A stretch of DNA of 64,000 nt, taken from NCBI GenBank assembly GCA_030704615.1, contig CM060731.1, forward strand, positions 6,944,001 through 7,008,000. Reading direction: 5' to 3'. Both the position numbers and the translations under genes were made by a program. Below the pieces are notes generated by a model. It saw only the letters and a program-made list of their open reading frames with translations. It was not told the origin of the DNA and searched no databases. Each line of letters starts with the position of its first letter. Positions within the stretch are counted from its first letter, which is position 1. This document shows, piece by piece, positions 11,721-22,471 of the stretch. Source of the stretch: Takakia lepidozioides. Its lineage: Eukaryota > Streptophyta > Takakiopsida > Takakiales > Takakiaceae.

Positions 11721-14700
11721 TCATAGTGGCCTGGTGAATGAAGTTGTCACGTTTGGGATCGCAACCATCCTCTTCAAAAATATGAAATACAAATGTTTGC
11801 AGGGTATGAATTTACCTCTCTTGCCCAAACTGGTTGATAGCATATTCACAAATCAGGACATGTGCAATTGGGGAAATTGGAAACCGTGATGTCGTAGGTC
11901 CTGTCATGAACAGCAGATGTGGAAGTGATGATTGTGAATACCCGACCATATCCTGGATCGGGTACTTTCGTGGTGCTTCCAACACGAGCTTGGAGCATTC
12001 TTGCGGACTCCACTTTGCCAAAGTGTTCAGCGGTTGGAGGGAAACGCCGAACGAGCTTTCCATCTCGTTTGGTTGGCCACAAGTCAGGATTTGCCGGGGG
12101 GACCCGGGAGGACGCAGAAGTAGTAGCACATGCATGGAGTTGGGGTTGTCTCGCAAGGGAAAAACCTGCCTCCTCCAGCATTTCAATCTCCTGAAAGCTG
12201 AGATGTGTTCCCACCTTCACGGGCCAAACGGTTGGAGGAGATGGCTTCATCACTACGGAAGGACGCACAGTTCCATGCACACATCTGGCACAATCATCTG
12301 CGCAGAACCAGAACTTGTGGTTCTTGGCTTCTGGTTGACCGTATGGAGCCCGTGAAAGTCGGAGCAGGAGTTCGGGCACCACCTCTGGATATAGATGAAG
12401 TGCACTTCTCGAAATTAGTTGCCCTGATCGCTGTACATTTCACACGAGACCCTACACTTGTGCGTTCTATGTGCCAAACGTGGTCGGGGCATGCGGACTC
12501 AAGCACATCAAGGGGGTTGTTTCTCTCCTGCACCATTTCAGTGGCACTGTTTGATGCTGGAGCTTGCCGTCGTGTTGGAGGTTCCTCCACAATGGAGGTT
12601 CCGGACATGGAGCTGTCATGCAGGGGAACACGAGGCTTCGAGAAGTTATCACGGTCTGCCCTGTGGGAATCTGAATCCGAACCAGGTGGAGTGTTCAATT
12701 TCCTCTTACAGGAGCCGAATCTCTCCTCCCCTTCAAGATGTGGAACTCTAGAAACAAGTGGCGTTCCCTGGGCATACATGCTCACCGCCCGTGCTATCTT
12801 GATTGGATCCCCAGATCTGTTTGCAGCACGCAACATCAACTCCCATTTGTCCGGACCCTTGCCACCAACCCCACCTCGTAAGAAATCACGGTATCGGGTT
12901 TGTTGTTGCAAGGCACGTATCAAATCATCTGTTGTTGCCACATACAAATCCCGACCTCGTTTCCCAGACTGCTGCAACCATGCGTTGTGCACAGTTTCTG
13001 CCAAATTGCAAGATGGCATGTCCGCCATTTCCTCAATGGACATGTTCTGCAAAGTGCAGAACCACACTTCAAACAGTGAACAGAAAACAACATAAAGAAA
13101 GCGAGGACACAATAAAATGGAAAGCAAATGTATGAAAAAACAATAAATATAAGCCTCGTACCAATGGCATGGCTGCTCCCCACTGTCTATACCGGAAGTG
13201 CCAAAACGCCAGCCAATCTTCCAATGCTCTCATACTCTCAAGTGATGCAGCTCCAGAAGAGAACCACCAGGCACGAATTGTCTGGAACAAAGTGTCCGCC
13301 TCCTTCATTGTTCTAGCATCTTTGTACTCTTTGCACAATTTACGGTGCTGAGTCTGCATCTCTGGTTTGATGTCCGACTTTGTATGTTTTTCCAGAGATT
13401 GTGTCCAATGGAATAGACATGTACGCTCTCTTCCTCGCATTGGAACTTTTGGGTCGCCCGATCCGAAGACAATACGAACAGCATTGAAATTTGCTTGAGC
13501 ACTATCCGCCATGAAACCTGCGAAATTTGGAGATGGCAGCCCATGGCAGCCCATGACACGTATCAGGGAATTCCACATGAGCTTCTGGGATTCCGTATCC
13601 TCGGATTGCATGTCACAAACTGCAATTGTCATAACTCGTTGGTACACTGGATCGTAGACATGACAAGCCATTGTTGTCCAATCCTTCACTCGTTTCACAT
13701 GATCAAACATAAGAAAACAGTTCTGCAAGTCCCCAGTCTTCTGCATCCGCTTCACGAGGCTAACCCCACTGCCCTCCCCAACAGTCGACATTTTGAAAAG
13801 AAAAACTTTGATGGCACCTTGACCTGGGAATACATTGTCCTGGATGTAATCGTACTTGCTCACTCGTTTCAATTCCAAAATATTGTCTATGTAGCCTCTG
13901 ATCCCAGAGCCCATTCTCAATGCATTGATCTGATGCCGAATGTTCGGTGAACTTAAAGTGGAGAAATGATCCATGACCAGGTCCAATGCTGCACCGTCAA
14001 GTTTAGTCCCCACAGAATCCCCTTCACTCAAAATATGGCTTTCCAAGAAGGACTTGCTTGCGCCAAGAGCAATTGCAGATGTTGTTGCGGATGGGTTTCT
14101 CCCGAACTCCTGTTTAATCAACCTCGATACTGTCTCAACACTCTCCCTGTAATCCCCCTTCGAGACAGGATGGTTATGGAATCCGAAATGCACACAAGCT
14201 CTTGTCATTGTTTTCAAACGGTGGACAACATAGTACATTCTTGCTCCGCAGAGCGCCAAGCAGGATGGCACAAGTTTGCAGAATTTGCAGACGAAAGTGT
14301 TTGCCGGTGGAGGGGCAGTCCCAGGCTGAAATGGATTTTCCGCCAGACCCTCCCATTCGCTTTGATTATGAACCCCAGACTGAAGAAAGTGTCTGCAATT
14401 CAAATTATCACACCTAAGGTGTCCATTGCAAACTGTCCTCCTGAAAACAAGCTTGTCATCATTCTGAATATTGGATGTTTTTGTTCTGCACCACGGGTGC
14501 CCGTCGTGTTTCTTGTCCATTCCATGCATCATGATTGTTACACCTCCAACTCGCGGAGGAGGAGGCAGCTCGAATAGGATATCGCCATCAAAAGTCTCTG
14601 GCAAGAACTTCACAGGCACCTGCTTCAAAGATTCCCAATCAATTCCCCGCAACTCACTTTTGAATCCAGCCATTCCTCCCATCGCCCGCAATTTTGGAAT

Positions 14701-15132
14701 GACACTACAAATCTCTTCTTCATCAGCTTCTCCAACCACAGTAGGAAGGACTGGATTTGGAATTTCACTTATGTCATCATCGGAAGAATCCGAAAGCTCA
14801 ACGATTGGAGTGGAGGACGTCTGTTCTTTTTTCACCACCACCTCCCTCTTGTCTTCAACGACCGAAGCAGCAGTCCCGGGCGTCACATATGACCCAAGGG
14901 ACTTTCGCCGAGGCTCTCCAAGTACTCTGTATCGACCAGGACGCACTCTCCACTGGCTGATATGAGCCGTCTCATCACGGTTTTGGAAAGAGTATTTCAA
15001 CAACTTCCCTTTAAGATCGTACACCTCTTTCTCCAAAAAGATGGAGCCATTCTGCAGCTGAAAACGGGTAGCCAAGACATGTTCCAGAACAATTGCAAAT
15101 CCATTGTCAAGGACTTCCTGGGAGAACGGCAC
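11721..15132 (-). pseudogene. Mutator-like transposase, copy 2
   Basis: The long first exon (13162-15132; ATG at 15132) encodes a variable N-terminus, an acidic stretch (ELSDSSDDDISEI), and a Cys/His-rich region (CNGHLRCDNLNC... FVCKFC... ACVHFGFHNHP). The core has FDHVKR, GFMADSAQANF and the C-x2-H motif CLFH. The second exon begins near 13,032 (NMSIEEMADMPSCNLAETVH) and carries the catalytic Glu in NLAETVH. It continues with the same Pro-rich linker as copy 1 and a SWIM finger (CTC near 11,850, then CKHLYFIFLKRM near 11,770). Lesions: a frameshift near 12,330-12,345, a TGA directly after CTCPDL, and another frame change before CKHLYF. The DDE triad itself is intact. It is the partner gene of the methyltransferase relative at 16.0-21.8 kb and lies wholly inside the 9-bp duplication. 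Confidence 0.85.
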
Positions 15133-16029
15133 TGGTTTGTCGTCAGAGAAAACTCCGCTTCAGAGGAAGCCATCTTCCTTCCTCGCGTACGTTTGTACCT
15201 TGCTATCGCAGATCTAGTGTAAATCGGTTTACTGATGTCTCCAGAACACAGTTGAAGAATGAGCAGAGAATATGGCGGAGGAAGCTCAGACAACGACTGT
15301 GCATATTATGTTATTCTTTCCAGATATGCAGCCGTCCATTTTAATTACTTTTCTTGTGGGCCCAGTGGTCAGAGTATCCCTAGGAGCAGTGTCGGCAGCT
15401 GTTAAACCGTTAACCAGAACCTCATCAATAAACCCAATAACAAAGCCGACTTCCTGGAAGCATGCCACAAGGATCTGAGGATGGGATTGCAGATTAAGTA
15501 AATGTATTTTATACTACTACCAATGATCATGCGCACCTGGAAAGTTCCAAATGTGAAACGAATGTGGGGTTTGGCTAACAAGGATGACCGTGTATGATAT
15601 TCCAAGATTTGTCATCAAACTCTCGTTCATTTACATTTATTTGTGTAAGACTGTGCGCCAAGATTTCTGGGATTCGCTGTTATTTTTAAATATTGAAACC
15701 GTTCTAATAAAGAACACGCCGTTTATTTTGGGCGACACACGTCAGACATCCATAACTGAATACGAACAGCTGTACACCAATTGCTGGCATGTGCACTAAT
15801 AAGGGAACGACTATGTGTAACGGTCACGCGAGAGGGAATCCGATGCTTCTAGAGACACGCAAGAACGCAGGCAATCCCGCAAGAAATCGGGAGTCACTGC
15901 GTTTTTCTACTTTTCGCGCTTAGAGAGAGAGTGGTAGTCAAGCTGGAGAGGGTTCCTTCTACAATACGAAAGAGAAGAAAGTCTCTTTATTTTACTTCCC
16001 TTAGAGAGAGACGCAGAGCAAGAGAGCAA
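15133..16029. other. Intergenic region between the divergent genes of the 11.4-kb element
   Basis: This should contain both promoters. It is moderately AT-rich and has no palindromic array like that of the left unit. A reading frame without ATG (from about 15,853) leads into the first exon of the plus-strand gene and encodes a basic stretch (RKRRKSLYF), so the plus-strand coding region may begin upstream of 16,030. No clear TATA element could be assigned with confidence. Confidence 0.4.
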
Positions 16030-19000
16030 ATGACGAGGCGTCGTTTGTTGGAGAACACAGGGCCAAGGCAGCAGGTGAACGCGGAGACTGATTCAGAAGA
16101 GCAGACGGAGACTGAGGCAGCGGCTGTGACACAGTCGGCGATAAGAGTGCGCCAGCCTGTGGAGGCAGAGATGATTCGCAGGGACACTGAAGGAGGTGGA
16201 AGCACGCGGAACGCCGAACCGGGAGAAGGTCCAGAAACCCTAGAGCAGACAGAAATTCCAGCAGATGTGAGAGGGAAGAGGAAAGCTGCAAAAGGGGATC
16301 CAATTTCAAAACCTAAGAAGGTGCCAGTAAGTTTTATCTAACTTACATTTCATTGTTGAAGATATGCGTAGAGATTGAGTGGAATGTCCCAGACAGGGAT
16401 TGTCGCTACCGACCATCACAAAGGTGATTTGCTTTCTACTCCTCTGCTAAGGGTTTACCGCACAATGAGTGGGTGACTATCGGTACAGTCATTCACTGTT
16501 GTTCAGATCATACAGTCTGTCTGATTGTTTTCAAGGAGTCCTTCCTCTTCCCTTCTTTAGCAGGAACTACTGAATTGCGAGCGTCGTTAACGCCATTCGA
16601 TTCTCCTCATGAGATTTATGTACCTATGTGTTTGAAGAGAGAGTGAGGGTCGGCATACCGTCAATCATCGTTGTTCAGACCATACAGTCTGTCTGATTGC
16701 CTTTCAAGCAGTCCTTCCTCTTCCCATGCTGGCGACGGTAATCACAGTGGAGTCAATCTGAATAATCTGCACTTACTGTCCGCCCTAAACTATACTGAAT
16801 GTCGTTGCCACCAATCACTTGCACATAGATGTCATTACACAACACCGATCCGGCAGGTCGTTATCTTTTGTGATTGTCGTTAACGCCGTTCGCTATCGCT
16901 CTCGCTTTTGTTTTGAATACGGCAGTATCAGCTTTGCTTGTGTAGATTGTGCTGAATTGTTTCACACCATTCATAGTGAGTTTCTTTGAGACAGAGTGAT
17001 GGTCGTTACCGCCATTCACTATTTGCAAATTACTCAGTCAGAACTGAATGGCATCGTGCAGAAAACTGTGAGGTCGAAGCCTACAGGATCAGAGGGGAAA
17101 GGATCTGGAGATGGGGACGAGTCCGCAAAAAGCTCAGAGAATACAGATGAAGCAGATGAATCTGAAGTGCACTACCTTGACAAGGTGAAAGAACTCATGT
17201 CATTCCAGAAGGTAAACTCTCAGGAGGTTATAAGGGACATGCTCGTATCTGGAGGGCGTCTGGACATCCCTCTGTGCCGGATGATATCAATGTCTGTTGT
17301 GCGTCCACCTCTTTCCCATGACATAACAAAATTGGAGAGTGATTTTGTGCATGGATATAGACTTGGTGCACAAGTTTTTTATGTGTCACTGACGGATATA
17401 AATGGGAAAAGCACATTAGTGTCTCCAGAGATCAGTGATAACTGGGATGAGTGCTGGAAAGATGCCAATGAGGAGTTCGAGCTGGGCCTCATGATGGGAA
17501 AGAACACCCAGCAATTCTGCAACCACATGTTCTACGTCTGGGACGGCAACCACCGATTGCTGGCATGGATGGGATACATTCAAAAACACCATGCGAAAGA
17601 CAAAGACAAGCATGTTGCTGTGGAGGCAATGGTTTTGGATCCTGGAAACGACATCGCTAGGCTTCTTACAGCTATGCACGACGTGAACAAGTAAGTCATC
17701 CAGGAGATTTCATTCCCTCTGTAGTGTCTTATTAATCCTCAAAAAAACAGTGTTAAGGAATGCAATGTTTCCAATGTTTTTGCAGATCGACAGAGAAATC
17801 GCATGTGACAACAAGCTTGGTTCACACACTATTCCGAATTCAGAGGATTGGTCTGATGAAGCTGGATGATTTTCGGACAGTACTACCACCCAATATCATC
17901 AAGAAGTGCGAAACAAGAAGAGCTGCAGGCACTTGGTATTCTTTGACACGAGAGGCGTTTCTGGAGTACATGTATGCGGTAAGCCCGAGTCTGTACTCTG
18001 TTTACTTTTCGAATACATGTTTGTAGTCCCTTCGGAGCTAATCACTACTTGAATCAATGCAGCAAGAACTGGCAGAGGCAACTGAGAAGGGAAAATCCGA
18101 ATATTACCGCACTACACCAGAGGAACTAAGGACATCAAAGGGTGTGGAAGCTGCAATAAAGAAAGAGTTTGAAATGCGAAGAACCAATTGATGTCCGCCT
18201 TCGGAAAGCAGCTTAGAATAATAGATCCTGGACTTGGTCCTGAGTTCCTTCAGCAGATCAAAACACACTATGACAAGCATGTGCATCCGGAGATGCAGTA
18301 GGAGAAATTGCACCGGCTGGCCATATCGATGGTCGACCCACAAACAAAAATAAGGTGGCTGGAGATATGGAACTCAGATCAAACAGTAAAGGACTTGAAT
18401 CAGTTCCCAAAGAGCACCATACAGCCTGGCACAAAGGTGGAAGGAATCAGTGATTTGGTGTTTGATAACTGGCTCCACAAGGCTACAATTTGGAGTCAGG
18501 TGTGTATTCAAACATGCCGTTTTCTTCTCTTCAAGTATGTGATGAGTATCTTATTTGCAATTCTGACAAATATACTATTTGCAGCTCGAAAAGCGCGCCG
18601 TCATTGTGCTGGATCAGACTTTGAAGGACCTGAACATTTCGATTGTTTCCCCTCCCCAAATGTCATTGGAGGCATACATAAGGAAGTGGAGAGGTCTCAC
18701 CTGGAGATACTATTTTTTCCGGGAGTTCTCCAAAGATGGTAACATTTTACGGTCCAACGACTTTGACAGTCAGGTTGGAGGAGAGTGGGCCATGATGTGA
18801 GTTGTGTACAGGTGCAATGTCATACTTGAAACTCTACTGCTTTTTTTGGGAAAAAATGTGGCTTCATAAGGATTGCAATCATAGATCCAGATTGAATGTC
18901 GTAATGTCCATAGAGGTTACAGTGAGGGTTCCTCACTTCATTTTGCTAAATGTCAATGCAGATATTCAGTTGTTCTGCATTGTTTTTGCCTCTTGCGAGG

Positions 19001-21783
19001 AATCTGGAGGCTTGATAAGCTCTGTTATGAGAAATCCAAAGTGAATGTCGTTGACGACATTCACTTCTGTGTCTGTATTATTCAACATCGACAATTTGAA
19101 TTTACATGGATTGGGAGCTAAGTAATTGGTTCCTTGTTGGTATTTTTGTGAATGGCGTTGACGCCATTCACATACAGTGTTGTTGTGAGGTCCTCAGTGA
19201 TATGTTTGTTATGAATGTGCATTGAGTTTTCCTGGAGGGTTCCTTACTCGAGTTTATGATTTCCATCCTGTGATTTTGCTTCATTTGAGGAATAATTAGG
19301 CTTGATTAGTGAATGTCGTTGACGACATTCACTTCTATGTCTGTGTCATTCCAAAACGATAGTTTGCATTCACCTGGATTTAGGTGTATTTACAGTATCA
19401 TTGAATGGAATGTTTTGAATGGCGTTGACGACATTCACATCTGGAGCATTTGTGTGGTCCTGAAAGGTCCTTGGAGCAGTTCTCAGAGCCATTTCAATCT
19501 ATGTTTTTTTCATTCTGTTCTACTTGCATCTTACTCACTGAGCGCTTTTGTGGGTTGGGATTTATCTTTTTTCTTTCAGGTACACGAAATATGTGCTTAT
19601 GGAAGGAAATCACCTGAGCGGAATTCCAGATCTTGACATGTGGTCGGACCCTGCAAACGATCCAACCATGTATACTGCAGGATATTGAAGGACTGGAGTC
19701 CTTCTCACTTCAGAGACTGTGGGTGGTACCTTGACTGCCCACCGGAGCACACGACCTTTCAAGAACAGCATATGAAATACTTGAACAATAACGCTGAGAT
19801 GCTGGCGCCTTTGACTGACGAAGAGTACCAACGAAACATAGCAACATTGGCTGCCAAGGAGCCTGATGCTCAGGGAACGCCGCAGAAGGGAAAGAAGGCG
19901 GGCCGCAAACCAAAAGACAAGGCTGTTGATGTCATAGCCATCTCACCAGCAAAGCCAAAGGACAAAGACAAGTCCAAAGAGAAGGAAAAGGACAAGGGGA
20001 AGGAGAAAGAAAAGGAGATGGAGAGTGGGCAGGACTTTACTGCTGGAAAATATACCCGCACTGTTCAGTGCGTGTTCGATGCCAAGCCACACCCTTCCCG
20101 TTCTGATTCGGCAGAGAGATGAAAATTGTTAATGAGGGTTGGCTGTCGATGATGCAGAGTCGAAAGAGAGGATACATTGGGGTGCCATCGCCTACCTGGG
20201 ACAATATAATCTCATTCCTCAATCTGGTGAGAATTCCAGTTTCTTTCCTTTTTCTCTGAAAGTTTCGTTGGCAGTATTTCAGTCTCGTTCTTTGAAAACA
20301 TTCTTGTTTTCGTTCTTATAAAAAACATGTCTGTTGCAGGTGAGCACAGGTCCCACCTTCGTGTGCGGTGTGCAAAAAACTTATGCGGCCGACATTGTCA
20401 TTCTCGACATTCCGGATGGCCAGGCTGTGCCAGAAGTTCTTCCAAAGGGCAAGACGCCAGGCTGGAACAAATTCGAGGACAACTACTGGAGTTGGGTGTT
20501 CGGGTTCTGTAATAACTTCCTCTCTGATGCAGGGACACTTCTGCTTTTTCAGTCATGTGACAATGATAGTCGTCGGGCATTGGCATCATACCTCAAGTCT
20601 TCAGGGTTTGAAGTTTTGCGCACATGGAATTGTGTGAACAGCCTCTACCTTGTGAAAGGGGGTTTCCCTGGTCAGCTGGTATGCCGTCTCCCTTCTGCTT
20701 GTGCTTTCATGATGAGTTTCAATGTTCTCTGCAGCTCCACTCTAGTAGAATCTGTTATGATCGACAACGATCATCACCGATTCGTGATAAAAATGATTTT
20801 TTTGTGTCTGAGTTCTGAATAGCCGATGTACACACTTCCACTATAGATTGTGTTTACCACACTAACATGCTATCTTTGGCAGACGAGGATGTTCGAGGCG
20901 ATCTGCCTGCGGAGGATTGCACCTCAAAGACACCATCCTCCATCCGCAGCTTTGAGATTTCTGACCAGGGTTGTTTCGTCAACCCCCCCTATGAGCCCCA
21001 TGTCGATGACATTTTGTACAACTTCATGCAGTCCAGTCAGACTCTGAAGAGACCAGATGGCACTCCCTGGAGAGGTGCAAAGGAAAAGTCCCCAGCGTTC
21101 ATGCAAATACTGTTGGAGTCATGCAGCCACCGCTCTGCACGGGTGGTCGATCTTTCTGTGTCCACAGGTTCGTTCTTTCCCTTCCGAATTGGTTTTCTTT
21201 CAACAGTTTCATCTGCTTAAATCCCCCCCACCAAACTGTTCATGTCCTCCTGTGTGGTGCAGGAGCAACTTACCATGCATGCAAGGCAGGCGGAAGAAGC
21301 CTTTTTGGCATGGAGGGTGATTCTGACCTCTACAACACAGTGCTCCTCCCCCTTTTGTCTGGCTCCACTTCAGGCACACAGACTGATCGGATTCAAATTC
21401 AAAATGATGACGATCCCGAAGATAAGCAGGTCGACAACGACTTTTCATGTGAGTAAGTGCTAAACCCTCTTTGGGAGCCATACTCAATTTCTCAATAACA
21501 TCAAAGTTACAGTAATAACTTTTTCAGGCTGTCTTTCAGGAAAGGCAGCAGTGGATCTTCAGGAGATACAGTCATTTCTGGCGAGTCTGTTTTCGACAGC
21601 CCCCTTTCCAATTTTCTGCCTGTTTATGCCGAAGCAATGGCACTTCACGCGGCCGAGTCCCTATCCCCTGACTTTTTAGTGGCCAGCCGTAGGTGTATCC
21701 AGCGTGGATCCGGTGTTCTAAAATACATAGACTTAGATGCAGAGGAAGCGGGGATACATTGTACTGACTCTGAGTCAGACTGA
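16030..21783 (+). pseudogene. ParB-like / beta-class DNA-methyltransferase gene, copy B
   Basis: Likely exons: 16030-16326, about 17038-17690, 17786-17978, 18063-18499, 18585-18796, 19580-20226, 20340-20678, 20883-21167, 21263-21452 and 21531-21783. In order it encodes a charged N-terminus, a ParB-like motif (FYVWDGNHRLLAW, about 17530-17570), a helical middle, and a Lys-rich linker (KDKDKSKEKEKDKG). The C-terminal half has DIVILDIPDG then a GTLLLF strand, and finally VVDLSVSTGATYHACKAGGR and GMEGD. That order (motif IV-like first, motif I-like last) is the beta-class layout of DNA N4/N6-amino methyltransferases. Lesions against copy A: a frameshift near 18,190, TAG at 18299-18301 (Leu in A), and frameshifts near 19,680 and 20,115. 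The phase between 20,678 and 20,883 also does not match. The IPDG sequence is not a canonical DPPY/SPPY. Function is inferred. Confidence 0.72.
19041..19438. repeat. Four palindromes in one intron of copy B
   Basis: Palindromes with arms GTGAATGTCGT and ACGACATTCAC (or GTGAATGGCGT / ACGCCATTCAC) start at 19041, 19148, 19309 and 19416. The spacings are 107, 161 and 107 bp, so a 268-bp segment with two palindromes is duplicated in tandem. All lie in the intron 18797-19579. Looser relatives (GTCGTTAACGCCATTCG and similar) occur in the 16.4-17.0 kb intron. Confidence 0.85.
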
Positions 21784-22319
21784 ACTGTATTCTTTTAATA
21801 TTCATTTTCATACTATCTGGAAAACGTTGAATCCCCTTCCTCCACCGTAGTTGTTCATTTAGAACAAATAATAATCACAGAATCAACTTTCATTTAAATT
21901 GCAATATGTATGAATCCATCTCACAAACCTCCTTGACTCTTCTCATATCCATTGTGCATTCATCTACAGTGTATTCATGCGTGCTCCATTCATGAATTTT
22001 TTCCTTTGTTCAACATCCATTATACATTCATCCTCTGTACTCTTTAATCCACCCCACAAACCTTCCACACTCATTTCATATACGTTGTGCATTCGTCAAA
22101 AGTTTTGGTCATGCATCTTCCTGTCATGAATTTTTGTCATTGCTCAACATCCATTATACATTCATCCATTTTACTCTTATCCATCCCTCATTCATCCATC
22201 TACATTCATTTTTCACACTCATCCATCTGTTTTTATCATCCAACTGTACATTCATCCATCCTTTATTCAATGCCTTTTATTATGTCGTCCAGCTTGTTTC
22301 CGCGGTAAAGGGTGCCAAT
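21784..22319. other. 3' flank of copy B, TTCATCCAT-rich
   Basis: Noncoding, T/C-rich sequence after the stop of copy B. From about 21,950 to 22,265 it is dominated by degenerate tandem repeats of ATTCATCCAT with some longer duplicated phrases (AACATCCATTATACATTCATCC occurs twice). No gene is seen. Confidence 0.6.
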
Positions 22320-22462
22320 CCGCGGGAATACACTCCACTTCTTTCTGGGCGCGTGGTGACGCGGCCTTCACGTGTGATGACGTGGAGTGAGCCCCGTGAC
22401 GTGGCGTGAGCGCAGTTGCGCTCACGCACTCACGTGACCAGGCTCACGCCGAGGCATTCCTG
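22320..22462. repeat. Right terminal region of the 11.4-kb element
   Basis: GC-rich sequence with GTGACGTGG, GCGTGAGCG and GCTCACGC motifs, ending GGCTCACGCC plus 12 bp (GAGGCATTCCTG) before the 9-bp duplication. It mirrors the left terminal region, including the 12-bp offset of the conserved nonamer. Confidence 0.7.
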
Positions 22463-22471
22463 ATCGTCACA
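22463..22471. repeat. Right 9-bp target-site duplication
   Basis: ATCGTCACA, identical to 11051-11059. It also encodes Cys-Asp-Asp on the minus strand in the interrupted CACTA ORF1. Confidence 0.85.

Larger units (their letters stand above)
11060..22462. mobile_element. 11.4-kb MULE-type element carrying a transposase and a ParB/methyltransferase gene
   Basis: The boundaries come from the perfect 9-bp duplication and from frame restoration in the interrupted CACTA gene. The ends are only weakly inverted, but both begin with CA, and GGCGTGAGC starts exactly 12 bp in from each end (11072-11080; complement at 22442-22450). Further GTGAGCG/GCTCACG repeats follow. Inside are a MULE-like transposase (minus) and a multi-exon ParB/DNA-methyltransferase gene (plus), transcribed divergently from about 15.1-16.0 kb. 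Both genes carry disabling lesions, so this copy is probably dead, but the ends show that the pair was mobilised as one unit. Confidence 0.85.

Noticed and set aside
12205-13095. Plus-strand frame of 296 codons
   Set aside because: Antisense of the second exon of MULE copy 2; no motif of its own.
17038-17690. ParB motif as evidence for plasmid or bacterial contamination
   Set aside because: The gene has many GT-AG introns, a paralogue in the same window and sits in a transposon nested in a plant CACTA.
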